Below the pieces are notes generated by a model. That model did not search any database and was not told where the DNA came from. It was given only the letters and a program-made list of their open reading frames with translations. A program made the translations under genes and the position numbers. From assembly GCF_041296385.1 (NCBI RefSeq), contig NC_091013.1, forward strand, positions 8,198,001-8,262,000: DNA of 64,000 nucleotides. Reading direction: 5' to 3'. Positions 39,306 to 50,220 of the stretch are shown here, piece by piece; the stretch's first letter is position 1, and each line of letters opens with the position of its first letter. This stretch comes from Aphelocoma coerulescens. Lineage: Eukaryota; Chordata; Aves; Passeriformes; Corvidae.

Positions 39306-40977
39306 TAGCAGGTCTGTGGCCTCTGGTCTTCCCTCTCTGTACCCCAGTCCTGTGACTTCAGCTCACAGCGCTGTCAGAAAGCGACTCAAAGAAGGAGCAC
39401 TTTACCTTGAAACAGAGCAGATTGCATCAGGCACAAGATATTAAAAGAAACACAAACCAAAAGGCAGAATGCACTTGGTGCCCCTGCAGTGTCTCCACTT
39501 ATTCACAGACCATTTCAAATCAGCCAAGTTAAACACTGCCCTGCACTGTCCCCACTCTCAGTACATTTCCCAAGGACACAGTTTAAAGGCTTTCATCAAG
39601 GCACAGCTTAATTTATTTGTTTGCTTCTCCCCTTGCTCGGGAGAAAGCATTTTTGTTTAAATGGGGAGAATAAATAGTCTCCTGACCCTTCTCTCTGCAG
39701 CACGTGCTCCTGCACTGCCCTGTGTTTATGAGGCTAATGGGGGAGAGTGCTGTGGGAGGCCCTTGTTAAAACACTGGCAGCACCTTCCCTTTTGTAACAG
39801 GATGATTCGGGGATGCATTGTGTTTGCAGAAGCAGGAAGAGGAAGAGCATGCTAATAAAAAATATCCATTATCAGAGCTTTCTGTGCATAAGGACAGACG
39901 GGCAAAATGCAGGGAAGACAACAAATACCTTGGAATAAAGAGCCCATGATGGAGATAAATAATCATGGGGCTCATTCAACAAGAGCCTGCTGTTTAGAAA
40001 TCCACTGGAACAGCTGCAGCCTACACGTCATTATACTTCTGATCAGTGAGCATTAGGAGCCTTTTTGTGAGTCCCTTGTTTGTTATATCAATCACTGCAA
40101 AACAGACTCTACAGACATAAACTCGCACAGGAAATATGGGGACTTCTCCTCACCTCAACTTTGCCAGTCAGTCTCCATTTTAATCTTCTTAACTCCACCC
40201 CTTTGTTTTTCTTTTCTCCAGTGCTCTGGGGTAAAATGTACACGTTCCTCATCATACCTGTATGGCTTTCTTTTTGCTTTTTGAGTAATCTTTTAGTAGA
40301 GTTTGATATCATATCACAGCTTCTGCCTTGGGACACACTCATGGAAAGCTGGAACTATAAAGGTAGGGTCTCAGGTCTTATATATCAAGCTTATTTCTGC
40401 ACTTATTTATGGCCCTAGCAGTATCTTGGCAGTGTGTCAACATGCTGTGCAGGAAAAGATGTTTTTCCCTCCTGTAAATCTTTTGGGAATGTGATAAAGG
40501 AAAATGGCATATCGCTGAGAATTGAGGGGAAAGAAGGCCCCTGGATTTTACTGTGAGAAGAAAGATGCATTGTTCCTTCACAAACAAGAAGAAAAAAAGG
40601 ACTAAAGAAAGAGCTGGGACCCCAACTGACCTCTTTTTATCACAGACATCTTCTTCAGGCTTTGGATGTAGGGCTGGGTGAAAATCATTTGTGTCCCTAA
40701 ATGGAGTGACCCACAGGTATATCCATGAGGTGGGCTTGCTCCTGCTTTCCTCATGGTGGTGGCTCCTAAGTCAAATCGGGTGGCTGCACACATCAGCCAC
40801 ACAAGTGACCTGCAGTTCCCCGCGTGGAGGTTGCAGTAACAGAGCCTCCCCCAGCAGAGGCTGTGCTGGACAGGAGAGGGCAATGAAACTGTTCCCACTG
40901 CCTTTCTCCTGCCACCCACAGAAGCTCGTTTGTGAGGTGGTGCTGCTGTGGCTCCTCTGCAGCCACAGACCTTCTAT
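39306..40977. other. unique noncoding DNA
   Basis: No gene or repeat is recognised. Overlapping frames at 40,080-40,418 and 40,109-40,342 lie on opposite strands and have no recognisable domains. Confidence 0.45.
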
Positions 40978-41150
40978 TACAGAATCACAGAACCAAGAAT
41001 CTGCTGAGTTGGAAGGGACCCACGAGGATCATTGAGTCCAACTCCCTGCCCTGCACAGCACCATCCCAATACTCCTCTGAGATGTGTGGGGTCTTCTGTA
41101 GGGACAGACGGTTCTCATGGAATGAGTTGTGTCCAACCATTTCTGTAAGG
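40978..41150 (-). mobile_element. CR1 LINE 3'-end fragment
   Basis: ACAGAATCACAGAA at the left edge is the reverse complement of the CR1 terminal octamers. It is followed by CTGAGTTGGAAGGGACCCAC, AGGATCATTGAGTCCAACTC and CCCTGCACAGCACC, typical of one avian CR1 subfamily on the minus strand. The match is clear to about 41,090 and doubtful from there to 41,150. The copy is 5'-truncated. A 164-codon plus-strand frame (40,932-41,426) runs antisense through it and is a by-product. Confidence 0.85.
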
Positions 41151-43626
41151 CTTTCTGTGGATCCTCACAGGCTTGAGAGTTTAAGTATAAGCCGATACCA
41201 ACACAACTCCAGTAAGCCCCGGTGTCTAAACTGGGTCTTTACTTCCAAATTTGTTGGCAGTTCCCTGTTGCTAGTTCCAGATTTGCTCCACCACATTCTG
41301 ATCCCACACCTGCCCTGCCACCTCCTCTCCACAGTGCCAGTTTCTGGACACAAGGGAAACCAGGGTGTGCTGACAGATGGTGACAATGACATGCTCTGGG
41401 CCAGCACACAGTTGGGGCCTGTGTGAAGGCTGGGATGTTCTGTGCCATATCCTAGAATGCTCCTGGGGATGCAATCTCCTTGGATTAATCACACCACTCC
41501 ACAATGGAATCTTAGGTTCATCTCTCAGTACCTCCCGGAAGATCTGGTACTTCGTTTCCCACGACCTTTCATTGCACCCTATCTATGCTTTGATAGAGCT
41601 GTGTCCCAAGACAAGCCTTTATCCTGCCAGGATGGAGATACCTAAACATGTGCATCCTGTGCCTGAGAGAGAAGATCCCTGGAGGTACTGAAACTTGTGC
41701 CCAGGTGGGAAAAGAAGATGCCTAAGCAGCAGGAGGCTCTGTGTCCACTAGACTGGACAGTGCCTCCCAGAGTGAGGACCATGTCATGCTGCACAGTCTG
41801 GAGAATGCATCGTGTAACACAGCAGGCAACTTCCAGCCCAGGCTGGGACAGAAGAAAGGATTTCCCTTCTTCCATCTTTCTTGAGAAAGATTTTTCTGCA
41901 GCAAAGCAAAGCACCATGAGGGACACCAAACACCCAGACTAACCTGGCAGTCTGTTGCTTCACTGATGGATGAGGGATCTCTCTGCATTTTGTTTTGTTT
42001 TGTTTTGTTTAACTACTTCTCCACTTTTTCAGGAACAGAGGGGGAAAAACAGTTTCTAGCACAAGCAGTGCAGGTTTGCTGCACCACCACAGACCTCACC
42101 TGGCCATTCTCCACCTCTGGATGATTTGCTGCCCACGGTGCAGCCCTTCCAGTTCCCTGGGGAGGGGACATCTCTGTGGTGACAGAAGTGACTTGTGCTC
42201 TCTGTGGGTGCAGCCCTTTGTGCTGGCCACCCTCTGCTCATCCTGCTGCAGGCACGTAGACATGGCTTTGTGTGTGGGATCTTTTGGATGCTGAGCTCCT
42301 TCTCACAAGTCTTCTCCAATTTCCTACCTCTCCCAGACTATTAACTTCCCAACAGTGCAAGGGTGACAACACAGCCTGTCTAAGCAGGAACCTAAGCATG
42401 AAGTCAGTGGTTAACCATAGCTGAGCATGCAAAAATGTAACGTGTTGTGTTTCCAAAATGTTTGTTTAAGATCCTGTGTGAGATAACATAATATTACTCA
42501 GAAAAAGGATGTGATATAATTAAGAAGGCCTACTCCTCTACCCTCACAGCCTGCTATTGGTTGTTCCCTGCTCTCCTTGGAGCTTCCTGGCAACATATGA
42601 GCAAATAAGCAGCATCAATCACATTCACTTTGGTTTTCTTTTTCACCCTTGTTGTTTAATTTTAAAATGACCCAAAGTTGTTATTGTGTTCCCCCTCTCC
42701 TAATAAATAAAAAAAAACCCCTTAATAAATAAAAAAATCAGGAATTAGTCCTGACTTGCTTGCAACCTTACTGACTAAATATCTCAAGCAGCAGCATTCC
42801 AGCCATCACATCCTGAGTCCCTGACACCAAAGCTATTCCCAACAACAGCACTGGAATAACTTCAGCAAGGCAGGTAGCTTCTCCTGTAATCATTCATTAA
42901 AATGATTTATTATTTAGTGGCAAGTAAGGCCACTGGGATCTGCCACTTTCTGCTCAAGAAAGAAACTCTACACACTGTCTGTGTTAACCCTCTAGAATAC
43001 AGTGACATACATACCACTAGCAATGGATCATAACTAGACTTCTCATGTACCCATTAGAAAACCACCCCAGGGATTTTTCTAGAGCTCTTTCATTGTCATT
43101 GATTTTTGCCCTAGCCAAATGCCAAAAAAGAAAATCATGATCAAGCAAATACAGACTCTCTGAAGGTGATAAATATTGCCAGGTCAGGAATATTTCATGG
43201 CTAGGAAAAGTGAGTCATATTTATGCAAAAGTGTTGTCCTCTGGGCAGTGCAGGAATAATTAGTAAACTTCAGTTCTGTAGCAAAAATCCTCTTCTGTGC
43301 TGGAGAGCTGTAATTCATGGTAACAATGTTAGCCCAAAATCTCAGTGCCCACAGAATTTCTCCCTTCAAGCTGCTTTATGCACCCTGAACACCAAGACAG
43401 AAGGACATAAGAACGGGGAAACCTGCTCCTTTGTCCTCCTGTAAGTCTCTGTAGCTTCTCCACAGCTAACCAGGGAGGTTGCTGGTGAGGGTGGCCCATA
43501 CCACTGGCCATCCTCACTGCTGAAATTGTGGACACCTAAGGAGAACTACAGGGCCTGACCCAGAAGTGACACAAATCAAGAGATTGATCGCTTCAAGTAA
43601 ACTTGGACAGGGCCTAAAATAAAAAT
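41151..43626. other. unique noncoding DNA with minor simple repeats
   Basis: No gene is recognised. Dense overlapping frames at 41,165-42,456 on both strands reflect GC-richer DNA. A (TTTTG)n run is annotated separately. A short direct repeat of TAATAAATAAAAAAA occurs twice at 42,701-42,738. The A-rich, pyrimidine-rich stretch 42,640-42,740 holds several AATAAA words but no gene end that I can define. Confidence 0.45.
41988..42010. repeat. (TTTTG)n short tandem repeat
   Basis: About four and a half uninterrupted TTTTG units. Confidence 0.9.
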
Positions 43627-43631
43627 GCTGC

Positions 43632-44193
43632 TGTCATGGTTTAGCCTGGTGGGCAGCTGAGGCCCACACTTGCTCATCCCCACTCACGGGTGGGATAGGG
43701 GAGAATCAGAAGTGTCAAAGTGCAAAAAATTGTCGGTTGAGCTAAAGTCAGTTTAATAGGTAAAGAAAAAGTTGCACAAAACAGCAAAGCAAAGCAAGGA
43801 ATCCACTCCCGACCTGCAGATGGGCGTTCAGCCATCCCCAGGAAAGCCGTGCTCCATCACGTTACAGTGACTTGGGAGGACAAACAGCATCACTTGAGCG
43901 TCCCCCGTTTCTTCTTCCCACAGCTGTGTGTGCTGATCATGATGCCATATGGTGTGGGATAACCCTTGGGTCAGCCAGGCTCAGCTGTCCCAGCTGTGAA
44001 CCCTCCCAGCTCCTTGTGCAGCCCCAGCCTCTCGCTGGTGGGGGGGTGAGAAGCAGAAAAGGCCTTGACTCTGTGTAAGCTGCTCAGCAATAACAAAAAC
44101 ATCAGTGTGTTATCAACACTGTTAAACGTCACAAACCCGAAACAGCACAGTACTGTGAAGAAGTTTAACTCTGTCCTAGCCAAAGCCAGTCCA
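43632..44193 (-). mobile_element. solo LTR of a second ERV family
   Basis: On the plus strand the 562-bp element reads TGTCATGGTTTAGCC at the left and GCCAAAGCCAGTCCA at the right, both the TG...CA form of an LTR. The interior GGCCTTGACTCTGTGTAAGC and ATGATGCCATATGG blocks match an LTR very common in bird genomes. It reads on the minus strand: an ATTAAA signal (plus-strand TTTAAT at 43,752-43,757) lies where the polyadenylation site is expected. Flanks GCTGC (43,627-43,631) and GCTGG (44,194-44,198) differ at one base and look like a decayed 5-bp duplication, which fits an ERVL-type element. No internal retroviral sequence adjoins it. The TATA-like block expected upstream of ATGATGCC appears degraded. 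Confidence 0.85.
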
Positions 44194-44198
44194 GCTGG

Positions 44199-44679
44199 GA
44201 ATATCTGAGCTATGTTTAGACTTTCTAAACACCAGTGACAGCTACTCTGATGTGTAGTTCAAGAGTATGGGGACTCAGCCCCCTGCTTTCCAGACCTTCT
44301 TGTCAGGTCCTGGGGAGCCAAGGCCACCAAGGCAAACACTGCTAGGGTGCAGCCTGAATGCTGTCACTTTTCTGCAGTGGGAAGCAAAGGAATCTCCTGC
44401 CCTGAGGTTTTTGGCTTCTCTGTTTCACCTTGCAGGCATTTCCCCCTGCCTGCTCCTCCCAAGTGGGTACTTTGGGACGGACATGTAGTTCCCTGGGGTC
44501 GTCACTGCAGACAAGCTGATTTAGCAGTACTCAGAGAGGGGACAGTGTCCATGAGGAGTGAGGATGTCTCCCTGGGCCTCTTTGCAGCATGTCACCACCC
44601 CAGGAAGGTCTGTGTGGGCAGTCTATCCATACCCTGGCATAGCTTCTATTAGCTGCTAATTGCCCTGCAAAAAGATTAC
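44199..44679. other. unique noncoding DNA
   Basis: GC-richer sequence lies between the LTR and the possible hAT end. Overlapping anonymous frames (44,267-44,652 plus; 44,531-44,746 minus) have no recognisable domain. Confidence 0.4.
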
Positions 44680-44790
44680 CTCGGTGTTTCTCAGCCTTTT
44701 CCATGCTGTGACCCCTTGTTTGAAAACAGCTGAAGTTTTCTGACACCCCCTCCCTGACATATCTCCCAGAAAAAAAGAAGCCATGGGGCG
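44680..44790. mobile_element. possible hAT-type DNA transposon end
   Basis: TCGGTGTTTCTCAGCC followed by TTTTCCATGCTGTGACCCC resembles the CAGTGTTTCTCAACC-type terminus and adjacent block of nonautonomous hAT elements known in amniotes. The opposite end and an 8-bp duplication were not found, and similarity fades after about 44,720. Low confidence. Confidence 0.28.
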
Positions 44791-44992
44791 GTAGTCAACC
44801 CTCTGCTGTAGGGTGAAGCTCAGAGCTAACAGGACTCGAGCTGGGACATTTGCATTACTTTTTAAACAGCATTTTAACACTGCAGCAGCAGTGGTGGTGC
44901 GTGGAAGAGTTTTGCTCTGAAAAATGCTGCCTAGTAGAAGGCATGACCTCTCAGCCTGCAATCCAATATAGCCACAATAATTCTGTGATGCT

Positions 44993-45052
44993 TAATGATA
45001 GAATAGTTTGGGTTGGGAGGGACCTTAAAGGTCGCCTAGTACAACCCCCAGC
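44993..45052 (-). mobile_element. short CR1 LINE 3'-end fragment
   Basis: ATGATAGAATAGTTTGGGTT, GGGAGGGACCTTAAAGGTC and CTAGTACAACCCCC are the reverse complement of the last 60 bp of avian CR1, including one terminal octamer. The fragment ends abruptly where the next CR1 block should begin, so it is an extremely truncated or eroded copy. Confidence 0.85.
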
Positions 45053-46649
45053 AGTCTCTGGGCCACTCTGTCTATTCAGTATTTACCCAGCATCCTTGAG
45101 AGCCCAGCACACCTGGGGGAGCAGCAGCACAAACCTGTGTTTGGTTTGGACAGTGACTGGACTGCAGAGCCATTCAACACCCCTCCAGTTCCAGCTGTGG
45201 GAGAAAGAGAGCAAAGTCAGCCTCTCCCACTACCTCTCCTCACTACAGTCACAGAAGAGGTGCTCTGCCCGCTCCACCATAAGCTGATAGCTTATGGCCT
45301 CCTTGTCTTTTGAGTGAAAGATGCCAATAAGGCAGCAGTGTTGCCAGTGCTGTCTCAACTGCAAGGTGGAGGCATGGCTCAGAAAGCTGGGCAAGTAGCC
45401 CCTGCCATGCCCAGGCAGTCTGGCAGCAGAGTTCTCACTGAGATCTTTTATCCTTATGCTACAAGATGGAATTAATCTGAGGATTTTGGAATTATTATCA
45501 TTTGTCACCAAGATGAGTGGGCAAAGTTTCACAGAAAGGAAATGTATGTGAATTCAGTCACTCCCACAACATCATTCACAGACACACCTGAAAAGCACAT
45601 TTATTTCTTCTGTGTTTTATTTTGTGTATGAGTTAGACCCAGCAACTTCCTTGGCAACGCATGTGTGCAGGCAAAGCCAGAACTCACACTAGGGTGGGCT
45701 GATGCTGCACCTCAAATTTTGCTTTGTGTGGAATTTGGCCAAAGGAGACCTATTTGAGTCACATCCTTTCGTGTTGGTCCAGTTTCAAATATATTGGAAA
45801 ATTACAGAGGCAGAGTGAGGACTCACAAAAGGTGTCTTGCTTTGCTTTGATAAAAGTTGTAAGTTATAATTAAAGCATGTGTGTGTAAGAACTGTACAAG
45901 CACAAAATGGCCAATTTAAGGATGCATGTGCAATGACATTTTATAGATCTAATTTCTAAGTATCTGACTTGTCTGTCTTAATTTTTTCTTTTCATAAAAT
46001 GAAAACTGGGCTTCTTGTATCTGTGATAAAACGTTTGTTTCTCTGGTCTTCTGCCAGCCCTTCTTGTCTATCTCCAACCGTAAAGTCTGCATGTCTGCAT
46101 CTCTGACTGCTTTGTTGGCTTTGAATATGAATGAGCAATATTCAAGATACAAAAGAATTGTGAAAGTCCATTGTTTACCTGTAGTTTAGCAATACACAGC
46201 TGAAACTGGACTGATGACAAAGGAAAGTCCTTGTAATGGAACTTCAGAAAGAGTTAAACAAACAGGACAGGAGAAAATAATGCTGTCTGCATGTTGGGAA
46301 GGCAGACATGGGCTGCAATTGTGTGAAATGCACCTTGATGTGGGAGTGGTGCAAGGGCCCCAGACTAGGTCTGGAAATGGAAAGTCGTGGGTACAGCCCT
46401 ACCGATGTCATGCTGTACCCACCGTAAAAACCCTGTGGTAGTCACAGCCCAAATCCTTCTGGGCCTGAGTGCCTGGGCACGTGCTTGGGGTGCAGCACTG
46501 TGCTAGTGGTAAAGCCATTCCCTGGAGGGGAGGTGCCAGGTGCCTGAAAGAAATGAGCTGGGATCACCAAACCCTCCTAAGACCTGGCTGTGTCCTCTGA
46601 TAAACCATGCTGCTTTCTGTTCCCTCTGGCGTCAGAAGCACAGGACTGA
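45053..46649. other. unique noncoding DNA
   Basis: No gene is recognised. A charged minus-strand frame (45,949-46,152, 67 codons) and a plus-strand frame (46,214-46,441) have no family I recognise and no clear splice signals. Confidence 0.45.
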
Positions 46650-47073
46650 TGCCCTGTTTGTAGCTGACACTAACTTGAGTGGCAGTGTTGATCTGCTGGC
46701 GAGCAGGAAGGCTCTGCAGAGGGATCTGGATCAGTGGGCCAAGGCCAATGGCAAGAGTTCAATAAGGCCAAGTGCTGGGTCCTGCACTTTGGTCACAACA
46801 ACCTGATGCAAGAGTACAGATGTGGCCTTGAGTTGCACCAGGGCAGGTTCAGGTTGGACATCAGGAAGAATTTCTTCATGGAAAGATTTTTTAGGCATTG
46901 GAATGGTTTGCCTGGGGGGGGTGGTAGAATCATCATCCCTGGAGGTGTTCAAGAAATGACTGGATGCGGCACTCAGCGAGTGCCATGAGTTGACAAGGTG
47001 GAGATTGGTCAAAGGTTGGACTCGGTGATCTTGGAGGTCTTTTCCACTCTAAATGATTGATTGTGTGATTCTG
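46650..47073 (+). mobile_element. CR1 LINE fragment with internal deletion
   Basis: The left half (about 46,650-46,822) matches the end of CR1 ORF2: TAGCTGACACTAACTTGAGT, GGCTCTGCAGAGGGATCTGG, GGGCCAAGGCCAATGGCAAG and CTGCACTTTGGTCACAACAA. The right half (about 46,823-47,073) matches the CR1 3' end: GCCTTGAGTTGCACCAGGGC, GGACATCAGGAAGAATTTCT, TCATCCCTGGAGGTGTTCAA, GGTTGGACTCGGTGATCTTG, and a degenerate octamer tail. A block of several hundred bases that separates these parts in full-length CR1 is missing at about 46,815-46,830. No open frame of the reverse transcriptase survives. Confidence 0.9.
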
Positions 47074-49394
47074 TTCACCTAACCAGGACAATTCTCAGTG
47101 AAGATATGAACAACATCCCTGCCTTTCAGCACCTCGTGCAGTGCTGTGCAGCTTGGCAGCCACATCTTTACACACTTGCCCAGTTAAACTCCTCCTCCGC
47201 CCCAGTGGCTGTTTATAAAGACTGGCTGGCCAGTGAGAGCAGCTGGCTAGGAGTAATGGTGAGGTGAAGGAGGTAGTTACCCTAAAAAAAAATTATTTTA
47301 CATGATGTCAGGCTGTCCAATCCATCCATATAAAAAGGAGACAGATGGAGGACAGAAAGATAAACGGAAATGTCAATGTAGACTATAAACCTGGTGGCAC
47401 TTGCAGGTTGCACTGTATAATCAAAACAACTTGTGCTAACTATCCTTGACAAATAATTGAGGGCTGTTTTAATGCTGCTGCTGCTGGGGTCAGTCCAGGA
47501 TCCCAACAGCTCCTGTGTAGGATGGCAGAAGGAGAGGGATGCTGTCACTGCTTCCTCAGAGCTGCTTTCCTGACTCAGCTCTTGCACAGAAGCCACACGG
47601 TGCCTGAGCATCAGCCCAGCTGGGGGCTCCCAGTCTTGCTCCCAGTCTTGCTCCCAGTCCTTTCCCTGGAGACAGAGAAGCCGTCGAGCTCATGAAGGCA
47701 CTTCCTCTCCTCAGAGAGACGAGGCCCAGCAGCAAGAGCTGTCTCCCCTGAGCCTGGGTACCTCTGCAGTGACTTGTGGAGGCAGAGCTGGGTCTGCTGC
47801 CCTCTCCTCCTGCCTCGAACCTGCCGGATGAGTGATACTGCTGAGCCTTTCTCTGGCATGGCCAGCCTGCAGGGCTGCCATGGAGGCACACAAAGCCCTG
47901 CACCCCAGCACCTCCCTGCTCCTGGGACAGGCTCTGCTCCCATCACACGGCTGACACCCGGGGTGTCTCTCACAGGACCTGTCATTTGTAAGTGCAGATG
48001 CACTGTGGCTGCATGTGCATCCATATACCCCCTTCCTCGCACATTTTCACCCACTTTTGTGCACATTTGTATGGGCTGGATGTCAGGGCAGGGCTGCCCC
48101 TGGGGTTTACTCTTCCCCTGGCACCCGCAGCGAGTTCCCAGCTCGCAGGAATGTCTACTGCAGACGTTTCAAATCACAGTCAAAAAACAGGTATCTACTT
48201 CACTTTGATTTTAAAAGAAGTCAAGTCCCTTTTCCGAATTACTCATCTCTCAAATTTCAAAGGCAGGGAACAGACCGCATGTGCATCAATCCTGCTTTAT
48301 TCACTGCCTGTAATTTGTGGTGTGGCTTCTGCTCCCGGTGTCAGGGAGTAACTTTTCAAAGGGAATTAAACAGCAAGCACTGAGCGCCTCTGGGTGAACA
48401 AGCTGTTTTCTTTACACCTGAAGACATTACAAGAGAATCCCAGCCTCTATTAACACAACTGCCGAGCTTTCATGGTGGCAGAGGAAAGCTTTTGAGTATG
48501 AACTCTGACTGCTCAGGAACCAGAAGTCAAATGAGAAACATGGAGAATATATCAGTCACAGAAAGCCCATTAGTGCAGGCATGGAGGGATGCAAACAGGA
48601 TTGAATCCAACAGCAGCCTGTTTTTAAATATCTGTAAATACTGTTTCATATCACTTGGGTATTGCAAATCTCTAAATTTTTGCTTTCCCAGAATTCATGC
48701 TCCCTCCTGAAAACTCCCATTGGTTTCAAGCTGGCATCTCTCAAGGTCACACTGGCCTGCTATTCACTATTAAAACCACCTCCCATGGAAGAAACCATTA
48801 AAAGCATCAGGAATCGGATCACAAGCCATTTACTGCAGAGTGTGTTTCTCCCACTGTGTCTGCTGTGCTCTTAGCTGGCACAAAGGGCTTCCGATCCTGA
48901 ATGGGGCCTCTGGGCATGATTCTAAGTGTTAAGTAGTAATTATTTTTTGTTAGTTTTGTTTTAAACAAAACACATGAAAATCAGGGCTTGCAGAACTCCC
49001 CAGACAAAAGTCAGCCTGGGTTATCATAAACTGCCTGGGTCTGTGGCTGATCATTTGCATTGCCTCCTCTGGAACATTCTGGCTCTTAAGGAGGTCAAAC
49101 TTGCCTTGGCTTTCCCTAGGAGAAAATGTTGTAATGCTTTGTATGACACATGTTTTTAAAGTAATTAAAAAAATAAATATGACTATCTCTATGTACAGTT
49201 TATTTTTATGAGTCTTAGAGAATAGTATTAATTGCTTAATTTATATTTCCATCAGGGTCCATCAATTAAGAGGAATCGGTGGTATTATTATCCTTGTAAA
49301 ACACCACATCAGTCAAAAATGAAGCAGAGTCAGAGGTCTAACTGTTAATCAGGTCACATTTCACTTCCTGTTGACATTTTTATTTCCCTTGCAG
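47074..49394. other. unique noncoding DNA, GC-richer at 47.5-48.2 kb
   Basis: Overlapping frames of 109-151 codons on both strands at 47,282-48,383 reflect local GC-richness, and none has a recognised domain. A small 12-bp tandem repeat is annotated separately. The last 40 bp before 49,394 form a pyrimidine tract ahead of the candidate exon. Confidence 0.45.
47626..47659. repeat. 12-bp tandem repeat, 2.8 copies
   Basis: The unit GCTCCCAGTCTT is repeated with the last copy partial. It produces the GSKTGSKTG run in a minus-strand frame that I judge spurious. Confidence 0.85.
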
Positions 49395-49496
49395 AAAATA
49401 TTTGACGTTAAGTCTCAGATTATGAGCACTATTCACCCGGTGCAGACGCTGCAGAGCAGCAGCCCTGCTGGTGCAGCTGGGGAGAATTCACCTCGA
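49395..49496 (+). CDS. candidate internal coding exon, gene unknown
   Basis: A strong acceptor (TTTTTATTTCCCTTGCAG, ending at 49,394) is followed by 102 bp of open frame and a strong donor GTGAGT at 49,497. The segment encodes 34 residues, beginning KIFDVKSQIMSTIHPVQTLQ and ending with a Ser/Ala/Gly-rich stretch and SPR. Its length is a multiple of three, so it could be a cassette exon. Four CpGs survive in it, more than in neighbouring DNA. A weaker donor at 49,583 would give a 188-bp version. I recognise no protein family, and the residues look like a disordered linker. The phase agrees with the candidate first exon at 1,145-1,186, which is a one-in-three coincidence at least. Without transcript or conservation data this remains a hypothesis. 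Confidence 0.3.
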
Positions 49497-49778
49497 GTGA
49501 GTGCTTGCGAGGCACCTCTTCAAGCAGCACAGGGTGGATCGACAGCTATTCATCTTGATGATGAATGGGAAATCACTCCAAGGTGAAGGTCAGATTTCCA
49601 TCTGCACCTCAGAAAGCAAGAAACAGGACCAGCAATGGCAGCAGAGGTTGTTCTGTTGTGGCTTTGTTGCAAGCTGAGCAGTTTGAAGAGTTTGGCCAAG
49701 GAGGCAAAAATACCATAATGTGATAAATGTGATCAAGTGTTTGCTGCCAACAGGGATTCAGTAGGCTGGGCTGGTGAC
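49497..49778. other. unique noncoding DNA between candidate exon and microsatellite
   Basis: The frame from the candidate exon stays open to 49,586 and then stops. No other feature was seen. Confidence 0.4.
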
Positions 49779-50050
49779 AGAGGAGAGGAGAGGAGAGGAG
49801 AGGAGAGGAGAGGAGAGGAGAGGAGAGGAGAGGAGAGGAGAGGAGAGGAGAGGAGAGGAGAGGAGAGGAGAGGAGAGGAGAGGAGAGGAGAGGAGAGGAG
49901 AGGAGAGGAGAGGAGAGGAGAGGAGAGGAGAGGAGAGGAGAGGAGAGGAGAGGAGAGGAGAGGAGAGGAGAGGAGAGGAGAGGAGAGGAGAGGAGAGGAG
50001 AGGAGAGGAGAGGAGAGGAGAGGAGAGGAGAGGAGAGGAGAGAGGAGAGG
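49779..50050. repeat. (AGGAG)n microsatellite, 52 perfect copies
   Basis: From 49,781 to 50,040 the 5-bp unit repeats without a single interruption. A 2-bp phase slip follows, then two more units to 50,050. One strand is pure purine and the other pure pyrimidine, a composition prone to triplex (H-DNA) formation and slippage. Because the unit is not a multiple of three but has no stop in several frames, long Gly-Glu-Arg or Leu-Ser-Ser open frames cross it on both strands. These are artefacts. Its uniformity implies recent expansion, or possibly an assembly estimate of length. Confidence 0.97.
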
Positions 50051-50164
50051 TCAAGGATTTGCTTTAAAACAAGGCAAACAGGGAGGACAGTTTTGTAGTT
50101 AAGGAAATTGGCCCAGAGACAGGGAGGCTGTCAGTTATACAGAACCAGATAGTCATACTCTTCT

Positions 50165-50220
50165 TGAGCAACCTTGAATGGGTCATTTAGTTCTCCTGGG
50201 GTAAACTGAGCCCCAGAGAG
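50165..50220 (-). repeat. possible MIR/CORE-SINE relic
   Basis: GAGCAACCTTGAATGGGTCA, TTTAGTTCTCC and AAACTGAGCCCCAGAGAG resemble reverse-strand MIR, where ACCTTGGGCAAGTCACTTA and CTCTCTGAGCCTCAGTTT lie in that order. The agreement is partial. Confidence 0.28.

Noticed and set aside
40932..41426. 164-codon plus-strand frame, the longest in the window
   Set aside because: It runs antisense through a CR1 fragment, is opposed by minus-strand frames and has no recognisable domain.
45949..46152. Charged 67-codon minus-strand frame
   Set aside because: No recognised family and no clear splice signals. Similar frames are common by chance.
47611..48066. 151-codon minus-strand frame with a GSKTGSKTG run
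   Set aside because: The run comes from a 12-bp tandem repeat, and three other long frames overlap the same GC-rich DNA.
49737..50102. Open frames of 97-121 codons of Gly-Glu-Arg or Leu-Ser-Ser repeats
   Set aside because: They are translations of the AGGAG microsatellite, which has no stop codon in several frames on both strands.
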